From positions 620,001-684,000 of the forward strand of contig JAQFVV010006295.1 of NCBI GenBank assembly GCA_028023455.1: 64,000 nucleotides of DNA, written 5' to 3'. How positions within the stretch are numbered: the first letter of the stretch is position 1; each line of letters starts with the position of its first letter. The translations under genes and the position numbers were made by a program. This DNA is from Epiperipatus broadwayi (Eukaryota > Onychophora > Udeonychophora > Euonychophora > Peripatidae). This document shows, one piece after another, positions 11,541 through 25,483 of this stretch. A model generated the notes under the pieces. That model was not told the DNA's origin. It searched no databases and saw only the letters and a list, made by a program, of their open reading frames with translations.

Positions 11541-14500
11541 AAATATTTTATTTTACATTTATATAACTTAACCTTTTAATATAATTTCATTTTATTTTTA
11601 TTACTTTAAATATTCCATTACAGTTTTAATCATGCATTACTTAATTATAATTATCTATCAAGAAATAAACTTTATTTTATGTGATTACATTGTAAAAAAA
11701 TAATTAAAGAAGATGTATAATAGTATTATATTGATATATACAAATCGATGCATAAAGGAATAAGTGAAAAAAAATTATAAAGTAATAGTATAATTTTTTA
11801 AACATTAATACTTATAAACTCAGCCTTCTTTCAAAATTAGAATCAGGTGATTCAATTCTGTAAGCTTCAAGAGTATTAATTTATCTCAAATTTGTCATAG
11901 GATGTTTAAAATTTTAATATTTCATTTTTATTGGAAATTAATTTTTAATATAAAATTGAATGGCAAACTGCAAATCTTAGGGGAAATGTCAATAAGGCAG
12001 TGGATAACTCAGTCATCATCAACAGATGCTACTGAAATTTGTTAGGAATATTAAAAATGTTATGAAATTTTTTTTCTTCTTAAAAGTCTTCAGCTAATTC
12101 TAAATAAATTTAAATAAATGATACTGAAGAAAACATTTGCATTTAGTAAACAAATGATTCCTTTGAAAGGCAAGTAATATTAGAGCACCAAAATAATAAA
12201 CTGAACAATATAATTTCATTTACTTGGACAAACTGACATTTTTTTTAAAATTTTTATTTTTCCTTTTGTCAGTTGAGAATTGATTTAAGAATTTTGAAAT
12301 GCTTTCATCTCTGTGTTAATGCACAAAAGGCATAAAAATATTAAATTTAATTCAGTTAGTCATTACCATTCTAAAATTATTCATCACATGACATTAATAA
12401 AAGCAGGGCTGATCCTAGGAATTTTGCCATTCTTAACAATAACATATCTTGCTGCTTCTTTCCACCAAAAAACTTTTTTTAATGATATATTGAAAGCCAT
12501 GATATTACAATAGGCTTCAACATATCTGATCATAAATTCTAAATGGTAACATTAACACTCAGTTTTCAGATATTTATGCAAAGCTCTATTTTGTTTATGA
12601 ATATTGTATCCTTTTGAGATTTTCTGTATGGGATATTTTTCTCTTTTACTGATATATTGGAATGCTAAAATTATTTTAAAAGCTAAATCCTAATAACTAA
12701 TCAAAAAAAAAAGTGTTATTAATAATCTCTTCGCAACTATATTTATGTGTTTTGATTCTAGTTCTTTAATGAATTAGTTTACTCTTAACCAATCTCTCAT
12801 TATGTCTATTAATATTTTATTGTATTTTTTTTTTGTTCGATATGTGACCAAAAATACAAAATAACAGATTTTTGTAAATATATATTTATCTGTAAGTATT
12901 TTTCATTAATAATAGTTAAAAAAATATCTTAACATAAATTTTATATAACAGACATTTGGGAAGTATTGGCATTATGTTAAAAATATTGAAGATTATTTCT
13001 CATTGGCTTTTAATATCAAGTCAAGGTCAATTCATGGCTGATAGTGGAATTGCAAATAAATGTATGATAGATGTTCTGTTATTGTTACATTGTCTGATGT
13101 TAATACTTATATTGCAATATTAAATGTTACATAATACTATATTTAAATGATTATGATTTTTTTAAAAATTATTGTACTGAGTTTTGTTATGTAAAAATTT
13201 AACAATATTCTAATTTTTGGTTTCAATAGAACAGGAATAAATGGCTTTTTTATGATCCATTTTTTTTTTTGTATAATTAAGGCTAATTTTGCCACTCCTC
13301 GAAAAATGTTGCCTTGCTCTAATGCATGAATTACACAATTGGTAGAGTCAACTCTCAATGCAAATTGTAAAGAACATTGGAATTTTTGGAATTCTGTGCT
13401 ATATTGTGTCAGATTATTTTTATAATTTTTCAATAAGTAATGTCAACAATAGTAATATTTGAATGTATTTTGTATGTAAAAGCTTGGCAATAATATGGGG
13501 CTTGGGGGCAAAATATTTTTTATATAGACAGTGCAATCATAGCATAATCACCACAACTTTCATCTATTATTATTTAGCATCATATAATAACTTATATGTT
13601 TCTCATGCTTCAAGCTTCATTTGAAATGATATGTTACTTGGGGAATAAATGTCACTGTCATTTCAACTTTCTAGATGTCTGCTATGCTGAAAATCAGTTA
13701 AATTAAAATTGTGGCTGCAAACCTTTTTTTTTTTTTTTTAATATTATAAGATCTCTGAAAATTTCCTTATACATATTCAGTTGGCATTATTTAGTTATTC
13801 TTTCATTGTCTATATTCTCAATGATGATTCTCTTCTGGTCTATCACTAGTACCTTTTTTATGTAACCAGATATTTATAGAAAGTTTTTGTTTCTAATAAT
13901 CATTTATTTCATATCCTCTTTCATATATTAATATATCTTGCTACATTTTTCTTGTTTCTAGTAATATCATAAGTAGATTATTTTATTATCAACTTAAACT
14001 GATTTAAACATAAATGACAATATTGAATGTTGAAACAAATGATTATTAAATTAATTAGTTTTCATTTGATATTTTATAAATATTATATTCTTTGTGATAA
14101 ACAGTAAATACCATTTCAAAACAAACTTGAAGTTAATTTAATGCCTATTAAATTGGCAAAATAAGAAATAAATGTGAATGAGTCTAAAATTCACGTGTTG
14201 CAAAAATGAAGCAATATTTTATTTGAGTAAAAAAACATTCAATAAGTTGATTGTTTGGGAGTTCACTACTCTTTTAAAAAAGAAATCAGATGATTCAAAT
14301 TGAGTTAATAACACTTTTATTATTTATTATGTTGTTACTGATTATGTAATTTAAAATGCAATCAATTTTATTAACAATTGTTTAATTTGATAAATTAATG
14401 TCTATATAGTTGCTCTGATTTAACAATCTGTAATAGAATTGATATCTTTTTTTAAAAAAAACTAGACCTTTTTTTACTTTTGTTCTTGTAAAATTAGATT

Positions 14501-16639
14501 TAAATTAATGTTTTTATTATTATTATTTTGTTAAAAAAACAAGACCTGTCATTTTTGATAACAACAATGTTTGAAAGTATCATAAAAGTTTAGATATGAT
14601 GCAATTGTTTTCTGGTGATTTCTTATTTGCTTAGAATATTATATATTAGAGAATATAATTCTTATATTCATTATGAAACTTGAAAATTTTATTTATTTGA
14701 CTTTCGTAAAAATTAAACTCAATGAAATGCATACCTTAATTTATTAAGTAATTTTGAGGTAATTCAAAGGTTAAAAAACCATGAACTCAGTCATCATATT
14801 GAGTGTGATAAATATCCACTAATATTTTAAAAACCAGATCATAATTCATTTTTCATTTAGTGTAGCACCAATTATCTGATATTGTTTAACTTGGGAAAAC
14901 ATTTAACTATAGGCAATAACAGATAGCTGGTTGGCAGTGTATTTTCTCCTTAGTAGAAAAACCCTTAACCTGCTCATGATTTAAAAGTATTTCCAAGGTT
15001 AATCAGGTTCAGATGAACTCCAAGTAATTATAGTACCATGCATTTTTTCATATGTGTAGAATTATTTACCTGTTACTCAGTTATAATACATTGTTTATTA
15101 TAGATAAGAGATTTCAACATGATTTTATTATATTTATGTAAACATTTTCTAAATCATTTTTAAGATAACATTATTTCCTGTTGACAGAATGTACTTACAT
15201 ATCTGTTTTTTTAATTTGTTTTAAAACTAACTTTTTATTACTCTTAGAGAAAAATAAGATAATCAGTTTTTTTAATTTGTAAGCTGTTAGATTATTATTA
15301 TTATAAAAGTCATTAAATAATAACAATTTTTTTATATTCTATTTAGTTATATACTCAATCTAATAATTGTGAATAATTTGAAGTTAATTTTAATAGATTA
15401 TATAAGTCATTATTAAAAGACCTTAATTTTGTGCAAAAATTTTCAGGGCTGAGTTTTATCATTAGAATTTAAATGTATCTATCTTGCTAGATCTGAAAAG
15501 ACTTATAACCATCACATTGTTATCAATGATCATATATTTTAGGCTTGGTTATACTTAACTATTGTCTTGATTGCTTGATTGCCTTTATTTTTTTTATTTT
15601 TGTTAACTCCACCAAAGCTAATAGAGTGCTAAAAGTGTTGGAGTCCAAGCTTTCTGGATTAAAATTCAATTTATTATTTCTAGTATTTAAATGTTATGTA
15701 ATTTTATAAACAACTAATCATTTGATTATTTTTCCTGAGAATGTATGATGTTTATACAAAATTGTATTCTTAAAATCTTACTTAAGTTTTTTCATAAAAT
15801 TAAAATTTATTATAGATTTAATATTTAAAAAGTATGCATCAAGATAAGAAAGTCATCGAATTTAAGTGTTGATATAATTAACTTTGCTCACCAAAAGTAA
15901 TATGATATCCGGTTCGATGGTTTTTCTATATTAAAAATAAAAACAAAACTGTAGTGTGTATATTAATAACTTCATTGCATATTGAGATATCTTGCAATGT
16001 GGGTTAAGATATTTTCCTGTAAAGCTTTTTGTAATATTAATTAATCATTTTAGTCTGCAGGAATTAGATTATTATGATAATATTTTTATTCTTTTTTTCT
16101 CTCTTTAATTTTATTTTATACTATTTATGTAATTTCTAAGAACATAGTGGTTTCTTTGTTACAAAATATGGTAATTAGATTATTATAGTATCATTTTTAT
16201 TCCCTTTTTCTTATATTCTCTTTTTCTTCTTCTGAATTTTACTTTATACTATTTATGTAATTTCTGTGCAATCTTTAATTGGCTTACAGTGCTATGAAAT
16301 TGTACATTAAGTAAATGAATTGATATATAGGTTGGCATGTAATGTAGAATATTCAATTATTCCTCTTTACAATTTTATAGAATGAATGAGATATCAAGAA
16401 TATTAAATAAAATCTCTGCAACATAAATGCATTAAGGTTTTATGTAATGATCTTGCTATTTTCTCTATTGCATATACATTATTATATTTCATCGATAGAA
16501 TTTTTATAATTTATATTTCTTTAAAACAAAAAGTGAAGTTTGCATATTATTAATATGTGGGCAAAATTAGGTTTAATATTATTTAATACAAATATTTAGG
16601 AAAGATTAAAGTACAAAAAATTTGTATGATTGAAAGGTA
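11541..16639. other. A+T-rich DNA, nothing identified
   Basis: About 5 kb of low-complexity A+T-rich sequence. A 96-codon - strand frame at 13143-13433 is open but matches nothing I know and ends in a lysine/isoleucine-rich stretch typical of chance frames here. No repeat boundaries seen. Confidence 0.5.
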
Positions 16640-17185
16640 GGCCATCATATGTTTTATTGATTATGTGGCCTTTGATTCAGATGATCATGCCAAATTATAA
16701 AATGTTCTTAGGAAAATGAATATATGATTATATCATTGTTTATAAGGAATGATAAAGCAGGCTGACTTCACATTGGCAAAGCAGTTAGAGAAGACTGCAC
16801 ATTGTCACTTCTTCTGTGTAATTGAATATGAAATGATAGTAATCCAATTGATTGAAGATTCAGAGCTAGTCGAAGTATTATCATCAATCTTTGTTGATGA
16901 CACAATATTAAAAAAAAATAGTGAGTATATGAAAAAATTTACTTAGAAAAAATACTAAATAGAATTAAAGTTATGGAATTTTTAAAATGTGAAGGTACAG
17001 ATTCTAATGACAAGAACAGCAGCTCATTTTGATATAGAAGTTATTTACAATTTTGGCTTTTTAAACTCATTTATCAACAATAAAACTAACTACCAAGATA
17101 TCTTATCACTGAGAAGAGCTTTATTTGAAAACCTAAAAATAAATTCTTTGGAAGTAGAGTTATCAATTTATTTAACTGAATAGAT
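16640..17185 (+). pseudogene. LINE reverse-transcriptase fragment (RTE/BovB-like, heavily decayed)
   Basis: Three blocks in the correct order for a LINE polymerase. First, from about 16650, FIDYVAFDSDDHAKL then NVLRKMNI (the A-box region, normally an Asp-Tyr-x-x-Ala-Phe-Asp series). Second, the 65-codon frame 16749-16946 ends with FVDDTIL at about 16890 in place of YADD. Third, the 64-codon frame 16989-17183 carries an FDIEV..FLNSFINNK block that matches the 'shape of the stem-loop' region after the active site, where related proteins read LGS.INNxG. The spacing is shorter than in an intact protein, so parts are deleted. It is a separate lineage from the two RTE copies in this window. No 5' or 3' ends are visible. 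Confidence 0.6.
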
Positions 17186-18035
17186 CCCCCCCCCCACCCC
17201 TCTGCTTTACTGGGAATTTTTAATTCTTGAGGTTGCCATTTTCACTACTGCATTAAACTGTGCAGGGAACCAAAGGTCAATATTTTTAAAATATAATTTT
17301 ACATTGAATGTGAAAACTGGATAATAAGGGTGCTGGCAAAACTTTTAACAAATGTCATGAATATCGAGGGAATTCTCAATCAGATTAAGCTTGAATCTAT
17401 ATATATTTAGTACAAAGTTGAAATTGCCTTATTTTGGCTATATTTTGTACTAATCTAATTTATTAAAATAGTGCATAATTCTTAGAAATGTTGAACTCCA
17501 TTACATCAGTAATTAATGTATTATTGAGAAGTCTGAAAAAGTAAATAGAAAATGGTTTATTAGGTAATGATACCTAATAGTAATAATTATAATATATTTG
17601 TATAATGTTCACATTGTAAGTGAATTAATCCTCAGAAATGGTATAAGGTTTTATCTATTAAGTAATTTGAAAATATGGCATAATTGAAGTAATTCAATGT
17701 TGATTATTGAAATTCTGGAAAGTAGAGAGTTATGAATTGCAAATATTTAGTAAACTTGATATAAGTATAGAAAATATTTTTGTTCAAAATTTAATCAAGA
17801 AATTATTACGTTTTGATTAACTATAATAAAGAAAAATTATTTGCTGGAATTTTGTTTTGTTGTATATTTCTTTATACAACAAAGTGATTTTGGCAGCTCG
17901 TAATTTACAATGATGATTTATGTTTAAAAAGAAGGGAAAACAATTTTTTCTTTTACCAAAAGACAAGAATCTTAGAAATTTAATGAAAATTTTTTAAAGA
18001 GGGTGATGTATTTTTTTTCTTTTTAAACTAAATGC
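17186..18035. other. A+T-rich DNA, nothing identified
   Basis: Starts with a C-rich tract (17186-17199). Otherwise A+T-rich without frames, up to the 3' end of RTE copy 2. Confidence 0.5.
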
Positions 18036-18699
18036 ATGTATTTATTATCATCATCATCAATCATTATCAATCCATTGCAGGATGAAGGTCTCTCCAGTTC
18101 AATCCATCTTTTCCTATCTTTAGCTTCTTTTCTCCACATCACCTCTGCACACTTTCTTATTTCATCCATCCATCTCACATGTGGTCTCTTTCTGGGTCTT
18201 TTCAATCTCTTGGAATCCAGTTTAAAATTTCAATTGTCCATCTATTATCATCTCTTCTAGCAATATGTCCAGCCCAACTACCCTTCTGTCTTTTAATTTT
18301 TTCAATGAGGTCAGTAACACCTGTTTGTTCTCTTACCCATACATTGCGTTTTCGATCTCTTCTTGTTACTCCCAACATGCATCTCTCCATACTTTTTTGA
18401 GTGGTCCAAAGTTTCTGTATTGCTCTTCTATTAAGTGTCCAAGTCTCAGATTCATAAGTAAGAACTGGCAAAACACATTTATTAAAAACCTTCCTTTTCA
18501 AACACATAGGCATATTTCCTTTTAGTATCAAGTTATTTCTACCAAAAGCACTCCAACCAAGTTTAATTCTATGATTAATTTTATCCATTATGTTTCCATC
18601 TTTACTAATAATCTGACCAAGGTATTTGTAACTGTTAACTTCTTCTAACTCATCATAATCAATCTTTATTTTCATATTTTGAGAAAATCTATTAATCAT
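18023..18699 (-). pseudogene. RTE polyprotein C-terminal region (copy 2)
   Basis: Same frame as the reverse transcriptase and separated from it by one stop codon. The 165-codon stretch 18699-18202 contains MINRFSQNMK, YKYLGQIIS and EINHR-like/IKLGWSAFG (the thumb region), VLTYESETWTL, then LGVTRRDRKRN and WAGHIARRDDNRW. A frameshift near 18205 moves the last part (KRPRKRPHVRWMDEIRK) to another frame, 18205-18023. These blocks are characteristic of RTE/BovB-like proteins and support the clade assignment. Confidence 0.88.
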
Positions 18700-18729
18700 T
18701 ACTTTAGTCTTTTTAACATTTATCTTTAG

Positions 18730-19818
18730 TCATATTTTCCTACTTTCATCTGATGATGCCTGCAACATTTCCTGTAGTTCTAAAGCATTATTTGCAAAAA
18801 CAACTACGTCATCTGCAAAATCTAAATGACTTAAATAATCTCCATTTACTTTCACTCCTTTAGCTTCCCATTTTAATCCACAAAATACTTCTTGCAGCAT
18901 TGCTGTAAAAAGTTTTGGAGATATGGAGTCATCCTGTCTTACACCCTTTTTAATGTTGATCTTCCTATTATCATTATGTAATCTAATTATTACTGTTGCA
19001 TTTTTATATATATTCTTTAAAATATGACAATATCCTGGATCTACACCTTGATGATCCAATGCTTTAATCACTGAAGAAATGTTTATAGAATCAAATGCCT
19101 TTTCATAATCTACAAATCCTAAGCATAATGGCAACTCATATTCATTTGTCATTTCTATAACTTCTCTCAATACCTGGATATGATCTATTGTATTAAAACC
19201 ACTTGTTCCAGCTTGTTCTCTTGGTTGGTGGAAATCCAGTGTTTTCTGTAGACGAGTTGTAATTATCTTAGTAAAAATTTTGTATAAAACTGATAAAAGA
19301 CTGATAGGTCTGTAATTTCTAATACCTTCTTTATCACTTTTTTTAAATATTAATATTAATACTGCATTCTTCCAATCATCTGGTACATCTTTATCATTTA
19401 GACATTTGGTATATAACTTTGCTAAAATTATTTCTATTTCTTCACCTGCTTCTTTTAATATATCAATTATAATTCCATCATTACCTGGAGCCTTTCCTTT
19501 CTTCATAAATTTAATTGCCTGTCTCACTTCCTCTTTCAAAATTCTGGGCAATTTGGAAGATATAATAGGTATAGGAGGCACTTCCGAATTATACTTTCTT
19601 ATATCATTTTCAACTCTTTTCTGCACCATTTTACAAAATTCGATATATTCAATCTTTTTTAATGCATCATTGTTGTATATCATCATATTCCTTCTTTTCT
19701 TCATAAATTCTCTAGTCTCAGTAGAAATTTTATTGGTCAATTGTTGCTTTTTTCTACCAACTATCTTTGTTGCAGTTTTTAAAAGTGTATCAGTTATTTT
19801 CCTATTAATGTCATTCAA
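18730..19818 (-). pseudogene. RTE reverse transcriptase (copy 2)
   Basis: A 362-residue open stretch. Order of motifs: KIVGRKKQQ near residue 20; LKEEVRQAIKFMKKGKAPGNDG at about 100-115 (finger region); [45 protein letters not shown] (A box, first catalytic Asp); GVRQDDSISPKLF (B box; Asp replaces the usual Gly in RQGD); and LDFADDVVVFAN (C box, catalytic Asp pair; FADD at 18819-18808). The active site is intact. The first codon here is not the true start: the upstream endonuclease is in another frame because of a small deletion at about 19830 relative to copy 1. The protein ends at a stop after ESRKI, and the same frame reopens at 18699. Confidence 0.92.
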
Positions 19819-19849
19819 AATGTACTAATACTTGAAACCGATTTGTAAG

Positions 19850-20690
19850 TTATAATTTAAATTCATTAGAATGTTTCTGAAGATTAGGAATATCAACTGT
19901 AAATATTATTTTTCTTAATAATTTTTGTCTCTTTAGTTTTGCATTAACACGTATCTTACATCTTACTAATCGATGATCACTTCCTATGTTAAATTTATTA
20001 AGAACATTACAGTCTTGAAATATGTATTTTCTATTAGTCAAAATATAATCCAATTCTGCTGTACCTTCATTTGGATGCTTCCATGTCCATTTCCTTTTAA
20101 CATTTTTCTCAAAAAAAGAATTCATAATATAAAGTTTTTCTTTTTCTGCAAACTCCAAAAGTCTATGTCCTCTTTCATTTCTATTACCATAAGCAAAATT
20201 ACCTACAGCATTTTCATCTTTTATTTGTTTACCAATTCTAGCATTAAAGTCTCCCATAACAATTTTAAAATGTTGTTTACTCTAATCAAAAGCCTTTTGT
20301 ACATCCATATAAAAATCTTCTATAACTTCATCACTATGAGAACTTTTTGGGGCATAAATCTGAATTATCTGCATTTGGTATCTGCTATTAAGTTGTAAAA
20401 CTAATATTGCCACTCTGTCCGGTACACCATCAATCTCCACAATGTTATTCTTCCATTTTTTATTTATAATGAATCCTACTACACTTGTATTTCCAATATT
20501 TGTGCCTTTATAGTAGAGTATATGTCTACTTTTTAAATCAATTTTTTCTTCACCTTTTCTTCTAACTTCACAAAGTCCAATAATGTCTCATTTAATATAA
20601 GACAGTTTTTCTTCTCTTTCAATCTTCCTTCGCTTGAAAGTGATCTGCAGTTGTAAGTACCTAACTAAAAAGTCATCATCAAATGGCAGG
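19850..20690 (-). pseudogene. RTE AP-endonuclease domain (copy 2)
   Basis: The readable domain starts with NCRSL at about 20650, reaches an in-frame TGA at 20590-20588 and continues with DIIGLCEVRR. It then passes a stop at about 20281 and stays open from the ATG at 20257 to 19850 (135 residues). This last piece opens with MGDFNARIG (conserved Asp and Asn of the GDFN motif), contains RKWTWKHP and LDYILTN, and has SDHRLVR (conserved Asp-His) at about 19980-19965. An intact protein would nick target DNA for target-primed reverse transcription. The catalytic residues are present; only the two nonsense codons upstream and a frameshift downstream disable it. Confidence 0.88.
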
Positions 20691-21060
20691 CTGAGCCTGC
20701 AATCAGGGGATTCTTAGCACCCTCCGCCTTCGGCCACCAATCACTGCCTTAGTTGGTGACTTTACAGCCTCCTGGGAATAAGGACCATGATTTATTTTTG
20801 TCTGTCATGATTGTATATATTGGAAAAAATATTCTTAAACTCGGAGGTAAAAAGCCAATAAACTCACCATGCTGGCTAATGCATGTTAGTGAGCAGCCCA
20901 TCCATGTTCGTATACTATATAAATAATCACATAGTAATAACAGCTGCAACGACAACAACGTATTGAGTGGACATTAGGAATTTGCCCTGCTCGGTTCCTT
21001 TAAGACCTCCAAGAGGAATCAAAGGGTCTTTCAGTTAATAGCAAACTCCTTTCTGCAGCC

Positions 21061-24000
21061 GTATTTATTATACACATATATAATTATATTTTCATACATA
21101 ATTAATTACTTTTATAATTTTTTATCTTAATAAAAATATCAATTGATATTGAATTTGGCCTGATCAACATTTTATTTATTTTTCCTTTTTTCCAACTAAT
21201 CATCTACTTAGGGACTTCTTATTTTAAAGCAACTTCTCAAACTCTGAACTAAATTATAGTCAGGCCATTGTAAATCAGTTTTAGGAAATAAATAATAAAA
21301 AAAAATAACTGAAGTGATTGGATTGAAAATTTATTTGGGTATTAAATTATTATTTTAAAAAAATGTTTATTGATTAGCAGTATTCTAAATGAATATGGCC
21401 ATTATAATTCCAGCAAGAAAAGATCTACCTACATTCATATTAACAAATAAAAATATAGAGAAAACAAAAAATAAGAAAAGGCAAATTTTAGCAATGACTA
21501 TACAAATTAATTTTAAAAACAAATATGTTCATATATTCTTATTCTTTAATTTATTTATTTGACAATGAAATATTATCATTTTGTCTAATTATAAATATTC
21601 CATTATACTCAATTTTCAGCAATAACTTCTTTCCAAAGAAAACAATTTTGCTCATGTTAGATGGATAAACTTGTTTTGACCGATACAATATACAGATTAT
21701 GATATGTATCAGTATATAAATCGTATCTTTGCATATGTATTTTTTTGGATATACCTGGTCATAAAAAAAAATGTTTACTATGTTTTTTGATTTAAATCAC
21801 TCTAATTCTTTGACAACCACTTATATATGCTAGTAGCAATCTATTTCATAAAATTTTTGAAAGTGCTTTTACTATAGTGAATAATAATGGTATTTCTCTA
21901 TAATTACAGCAGTCTTTTAAAACTTTAGAAATCCCAATAGGTTGTAGTCATTTTATTTTTAAGAACATAAAATCCAAGTTTACCTCAAATCTAAATGAGT
22001 TGTCGGATGAAATATGTTGTTAAAACAGTCATCTGAATTCTATCATTATTCAGAGATTACCAAAGTACTTTCTCTTAAAATAATGTCATCTATTCATTAA
22101 AAAAAAGTGATGTTATTTTTCATTTAGATATGTTAGTTTCAGTAAATAAAAAAAAAAAAGTGACCATAATCAATAAGGATATTTTCTTTACAATTTAATT
22201 CAACAATTATTATTGTCTTCTTAGCTATCTTTTTATTAAAATTCCATTGTTTATAAAAACTGCATTCATTTTATTACTTTGCCAAGCATAGGATGCTACA
22301 TATTTTTTTAATGATGTTCTGATAGAGTCACCACACACACACCAAAGTACACGAGGATAAGCTAATTAATGTTTCACCCCCCCCCAATAAGCGATTAAAA
22401 TTAAAAAAAAAACAGAGTAAATTATGTAATAATTAAAGTAATATGTAATAATGAGAATAAAAATATTCATTTAGAAAACAAATATGAAATAAATATATTT
22501 TCATAGTAGACAATGATTGAAAAGTAAATAATTTACTTAAGAACATGAAATTAAAATAATTTATTTTGAATACAAACTTAAAGCAAATCTCTATGAAAAT
22601 TATTTGTGGAAAATGTTCTGAATGTCATTGAAGAATACAATGTATGGGCATTGATTCCATATCTTGTTAAGTAATTTTCTAACACATGGAGTCTTAAGTC
22701 CTTATTTTTTTCTAAAATTTTGTACATGGCTTCAAGCAGATAATATTCTATATATTGTGGGTGATCTATCATTATTGATGGAAACTTCTAATAATTAAAT
22801 TTGCTTAATCTGGCCATTTATCTGAGTGTATTGCAGAGGCCAACACTCTCTTCGTTGCTTATCACTTACCAATTAAATATTTCTTCATTTTTTCAGAAAT
22901 AACAAATGATCAAAACTATTATTTTCAAATTTAAAATAACTAGATATTTGCAAGTTACATGAGTTAATCGTTCTCACAAGTCTAAATATTTTTTGAAGTG
23001 GTGCAGTGTAAAAATGATTTGCTCATTGAATAGTGACACTGAGCATACTTACATTTTATTTATTTTTGTTGTTTTTGCTAGTAAATGTTTCCCCCCACAA
23101 TTAACATTTTTTATGTGCATTTTGATATTGTACTTAAATTTATTACGAACTAGTGAAATAAGGACTATTGATAATTTCTTTAAATGAAAATTTTAGTTGT
23201 TTGTCATAAATATGATTAATTTTCCTTATTTTGTGGAATTAAACTTTTTCATGCCTTTCTTGTTTTCTAATTCAATTTATTATGGAATTGCGCTTGCTCT
23301 CATCACAGATTAAATTTCTTCCTGAAGATTTATTTTCTAATTTAATAATATTATTTTCATGTTTTGAAACTTATTTGTTTGCAGTAATTGTCAGTTTGAA
23401 AATATATTAACTTTAAGTTAGTTTTCTAAATATATATTATTTTAATGTTCTCAAGTGTATTAGATTCTTTTCTCAGTACATTATCAATAAATTAGTTTGA
23501 TTTCACTGATAGGAAAAACAATGAAGTTTCTAACAATACTTTTATTGTAGTCATTATTTTCATGAATCAAAGAATGGACTTACATCTATTCATTCCACAT
23601 TTTTTGACTCTGTAACATGATGGGTTTGACCAAAATCTACTCTTAGGACATAATAATAAATTGAAAAACTAAAATTTCAACATTTGTAATATATGCACTG
23701 TTGATATTTATTTTTATATTGGAATGTTTCACTTGTATGTGGCAATCATCTTGATCTTTTATATCTAAGATATTAATGACTTTTCATCAGTAGAAACTAC
23801 AGCAGATACACAATGTAGTCATTTTAGATGACTCATATTTTAGAAGTAAATTGATGAGTCATTTGAATTTGTAGCAATAGCAGAATTTGGTTCATGTTTG
23901 ATAATATATAATAAGATGATTTACTTTAATTTTTATTTTAACTGACAGTTTTGTATACACATTTATAAGTATTAAACCGTTTTTAAAATAAATTGTTGCA

Positions 24001-25411
24001 TCTTTAATTGTTATTGTAGAAGTAATATAAATTAATGGTATTAAATTGTTAAATGTTGCTCTTCTTTTTTGCTTTTTTTTTTTTTTTCGGAGTGAAAAAA
24101 TAAAACAAACAAAACATTTTTTTCCAGTAGTAATTATCATAAGGAATTCAGCTTTTTATTTTTTTTTAAAAAAAGAATAAAATAGCAGGAAGCTTATTAC
24201 TAATGGTAAAATATTCAGGGATGTTGTTTCTAAATGCTAAATTACTGACTCAAACATTGAACATAGAGGGGTGGGGAAAAAAAGTGAAGGAATGAATTAT
24301 TTCTTAATTTAATCAATTTTAGTAAATTGAAACATCAGCAACAATATATATACACACATACTGTATTTTACAGTTATTGTTTTAAATGTTGAACTAAAAT
24401 CGTTTGTATGTATAAGATTAAGAATGAAGCGTGCATGTTATGACTAATAAAACATTTTAAAAGTTAATTGTATTTCGGAATTATTTATAGCATTATCTTT
24501 TTTTAAAAAAGTTTTATCCATGCAAATGAAATCAAGAAATTGTAAATTGGATTTAAACTAACTGTATCATCCAAACTGTGATTAATAATCTTGAGTTAAG
24601 ATTGTATGTTAATTAATAAGATTGTGAACTGTGATATTTTAAAGCATTATTTTATCAGTTAATTTAAATTAAAAAAAAAAAAAAAAGTCTTATCTGTTTA
24701 TAGTATTAATGTGTTAGCTAATAAAAAGAAAAAGTCTCTGAGGTTTTTCAGTTTTTTTTTAATTATGAAATTACCTTGAAAATGAGCATTGAATACAGTG
24801 GACCCCTCCCCCCACACTCCCACTCTATTTTGAAGATTGGTGAGAATTATTCTTGTATATTAATTTCATAATAACCATACATAAGTAAATATATTTAAAA
24901 ATTATACTTATCCTTATATAAATAAAGGCAGATATCTTAACACTTATACTTCTGTATATTGTAATTTAAAAAATATTATGATATTCTCATTCTTAATAGT
25001 TAATAGAAATGGAGAATGCTATTATATTTAAAATTAAAAGAAATATTTTTTAGAAACATTTACTGATTTTATGAAAGTTTGAAAAGGATTTAATTGTTTT
25101 TTATGTATTTAATATATATATATTAAAAAAAACAAACTAAATTTACTGCTGTAATACTGAACTAAAAGATTAAGAATTAAAAAAAAAAAAAGACTTTTTT
25201 TTTTGTTATTGGTTCTTAATTTAGTAATATATCGTTTGCTCCCTCTCTTCAACTATATTAGTGAAGAGTTTAAAAAAAGAAAATTTAACTAATTCTTTAA
25301 TGCTGCTGAAGTTAGAAAAAAAAAAAAAACTTCATTTAAGCAGTTTAATTATGTATATTAAACTTAAACATATGCATATTCTTTTTTTGCAAATAATGGG
25401 TTGATTAAAAA
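21061..25411. other. A+T-rich DNA, nothing identified
   Basis: About 4.3 kb with C-rich tracts (22376-22385, 24804-24814), a short (CA)n run at 22332-22341 and many poly(A) runs. A - strand 64-codon frame at 22578-22772 has an unusually protein-like composition but no recognisable motif and no continuation on either side. Nothing else is supportable. Confidence 0.5.
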
Positions 25412-25483
25412 TTGATAAATGGTAAAATGCACAAGATACATTATCTAATTGATACTAAGTTGATTAATATGCCATGCAATGAA

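Larger units (their letters stand above)
18036..21060 (-). mobile_element. RTE-clade LINE, copy 2 (near full length)
   Basis: About 3.0 kb, - strand, same family as copy 1. From 5' (21060) to 3' (18036): a leader of about 350 bp, endonuclease (20690-19850), reverse transcriptase (19818-18730) and C-terminal region (18699-18023), then a tail of ATG/ATGA repeats (TCATCATCATCA on the + strand at about 18048-18060). RTE features: a single main polyprotein, endonuclease with W-x-W-x-H-P before IDYI/LDYIL, and a C-terminal block with RDR, WAGHIARR and RWMDEIRK. It retains long open stretches and has few lesions: a TGA at 20590-20588, a stop at about 20281, a small deletion/frameshift near 19830, and a stop between 18730 and 18699. 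It is much younger or better preserved than copy 1 and is the better guide to the family. Confidence 0.92.

Noticed and set aside
13143-13433. 96-codon - strand frame
   Set aside because: No recognisable motif, Lys/Ile-rich tail, no continuation or splice context. In DNA this A+T-rich, with few GC-containing codons, its length is not compelling.
19406-20398. Two 140-codon + strand frames
   Set aside because: Antisense shadows of RTE copy 2 reverse transcriptase and endonuclease.
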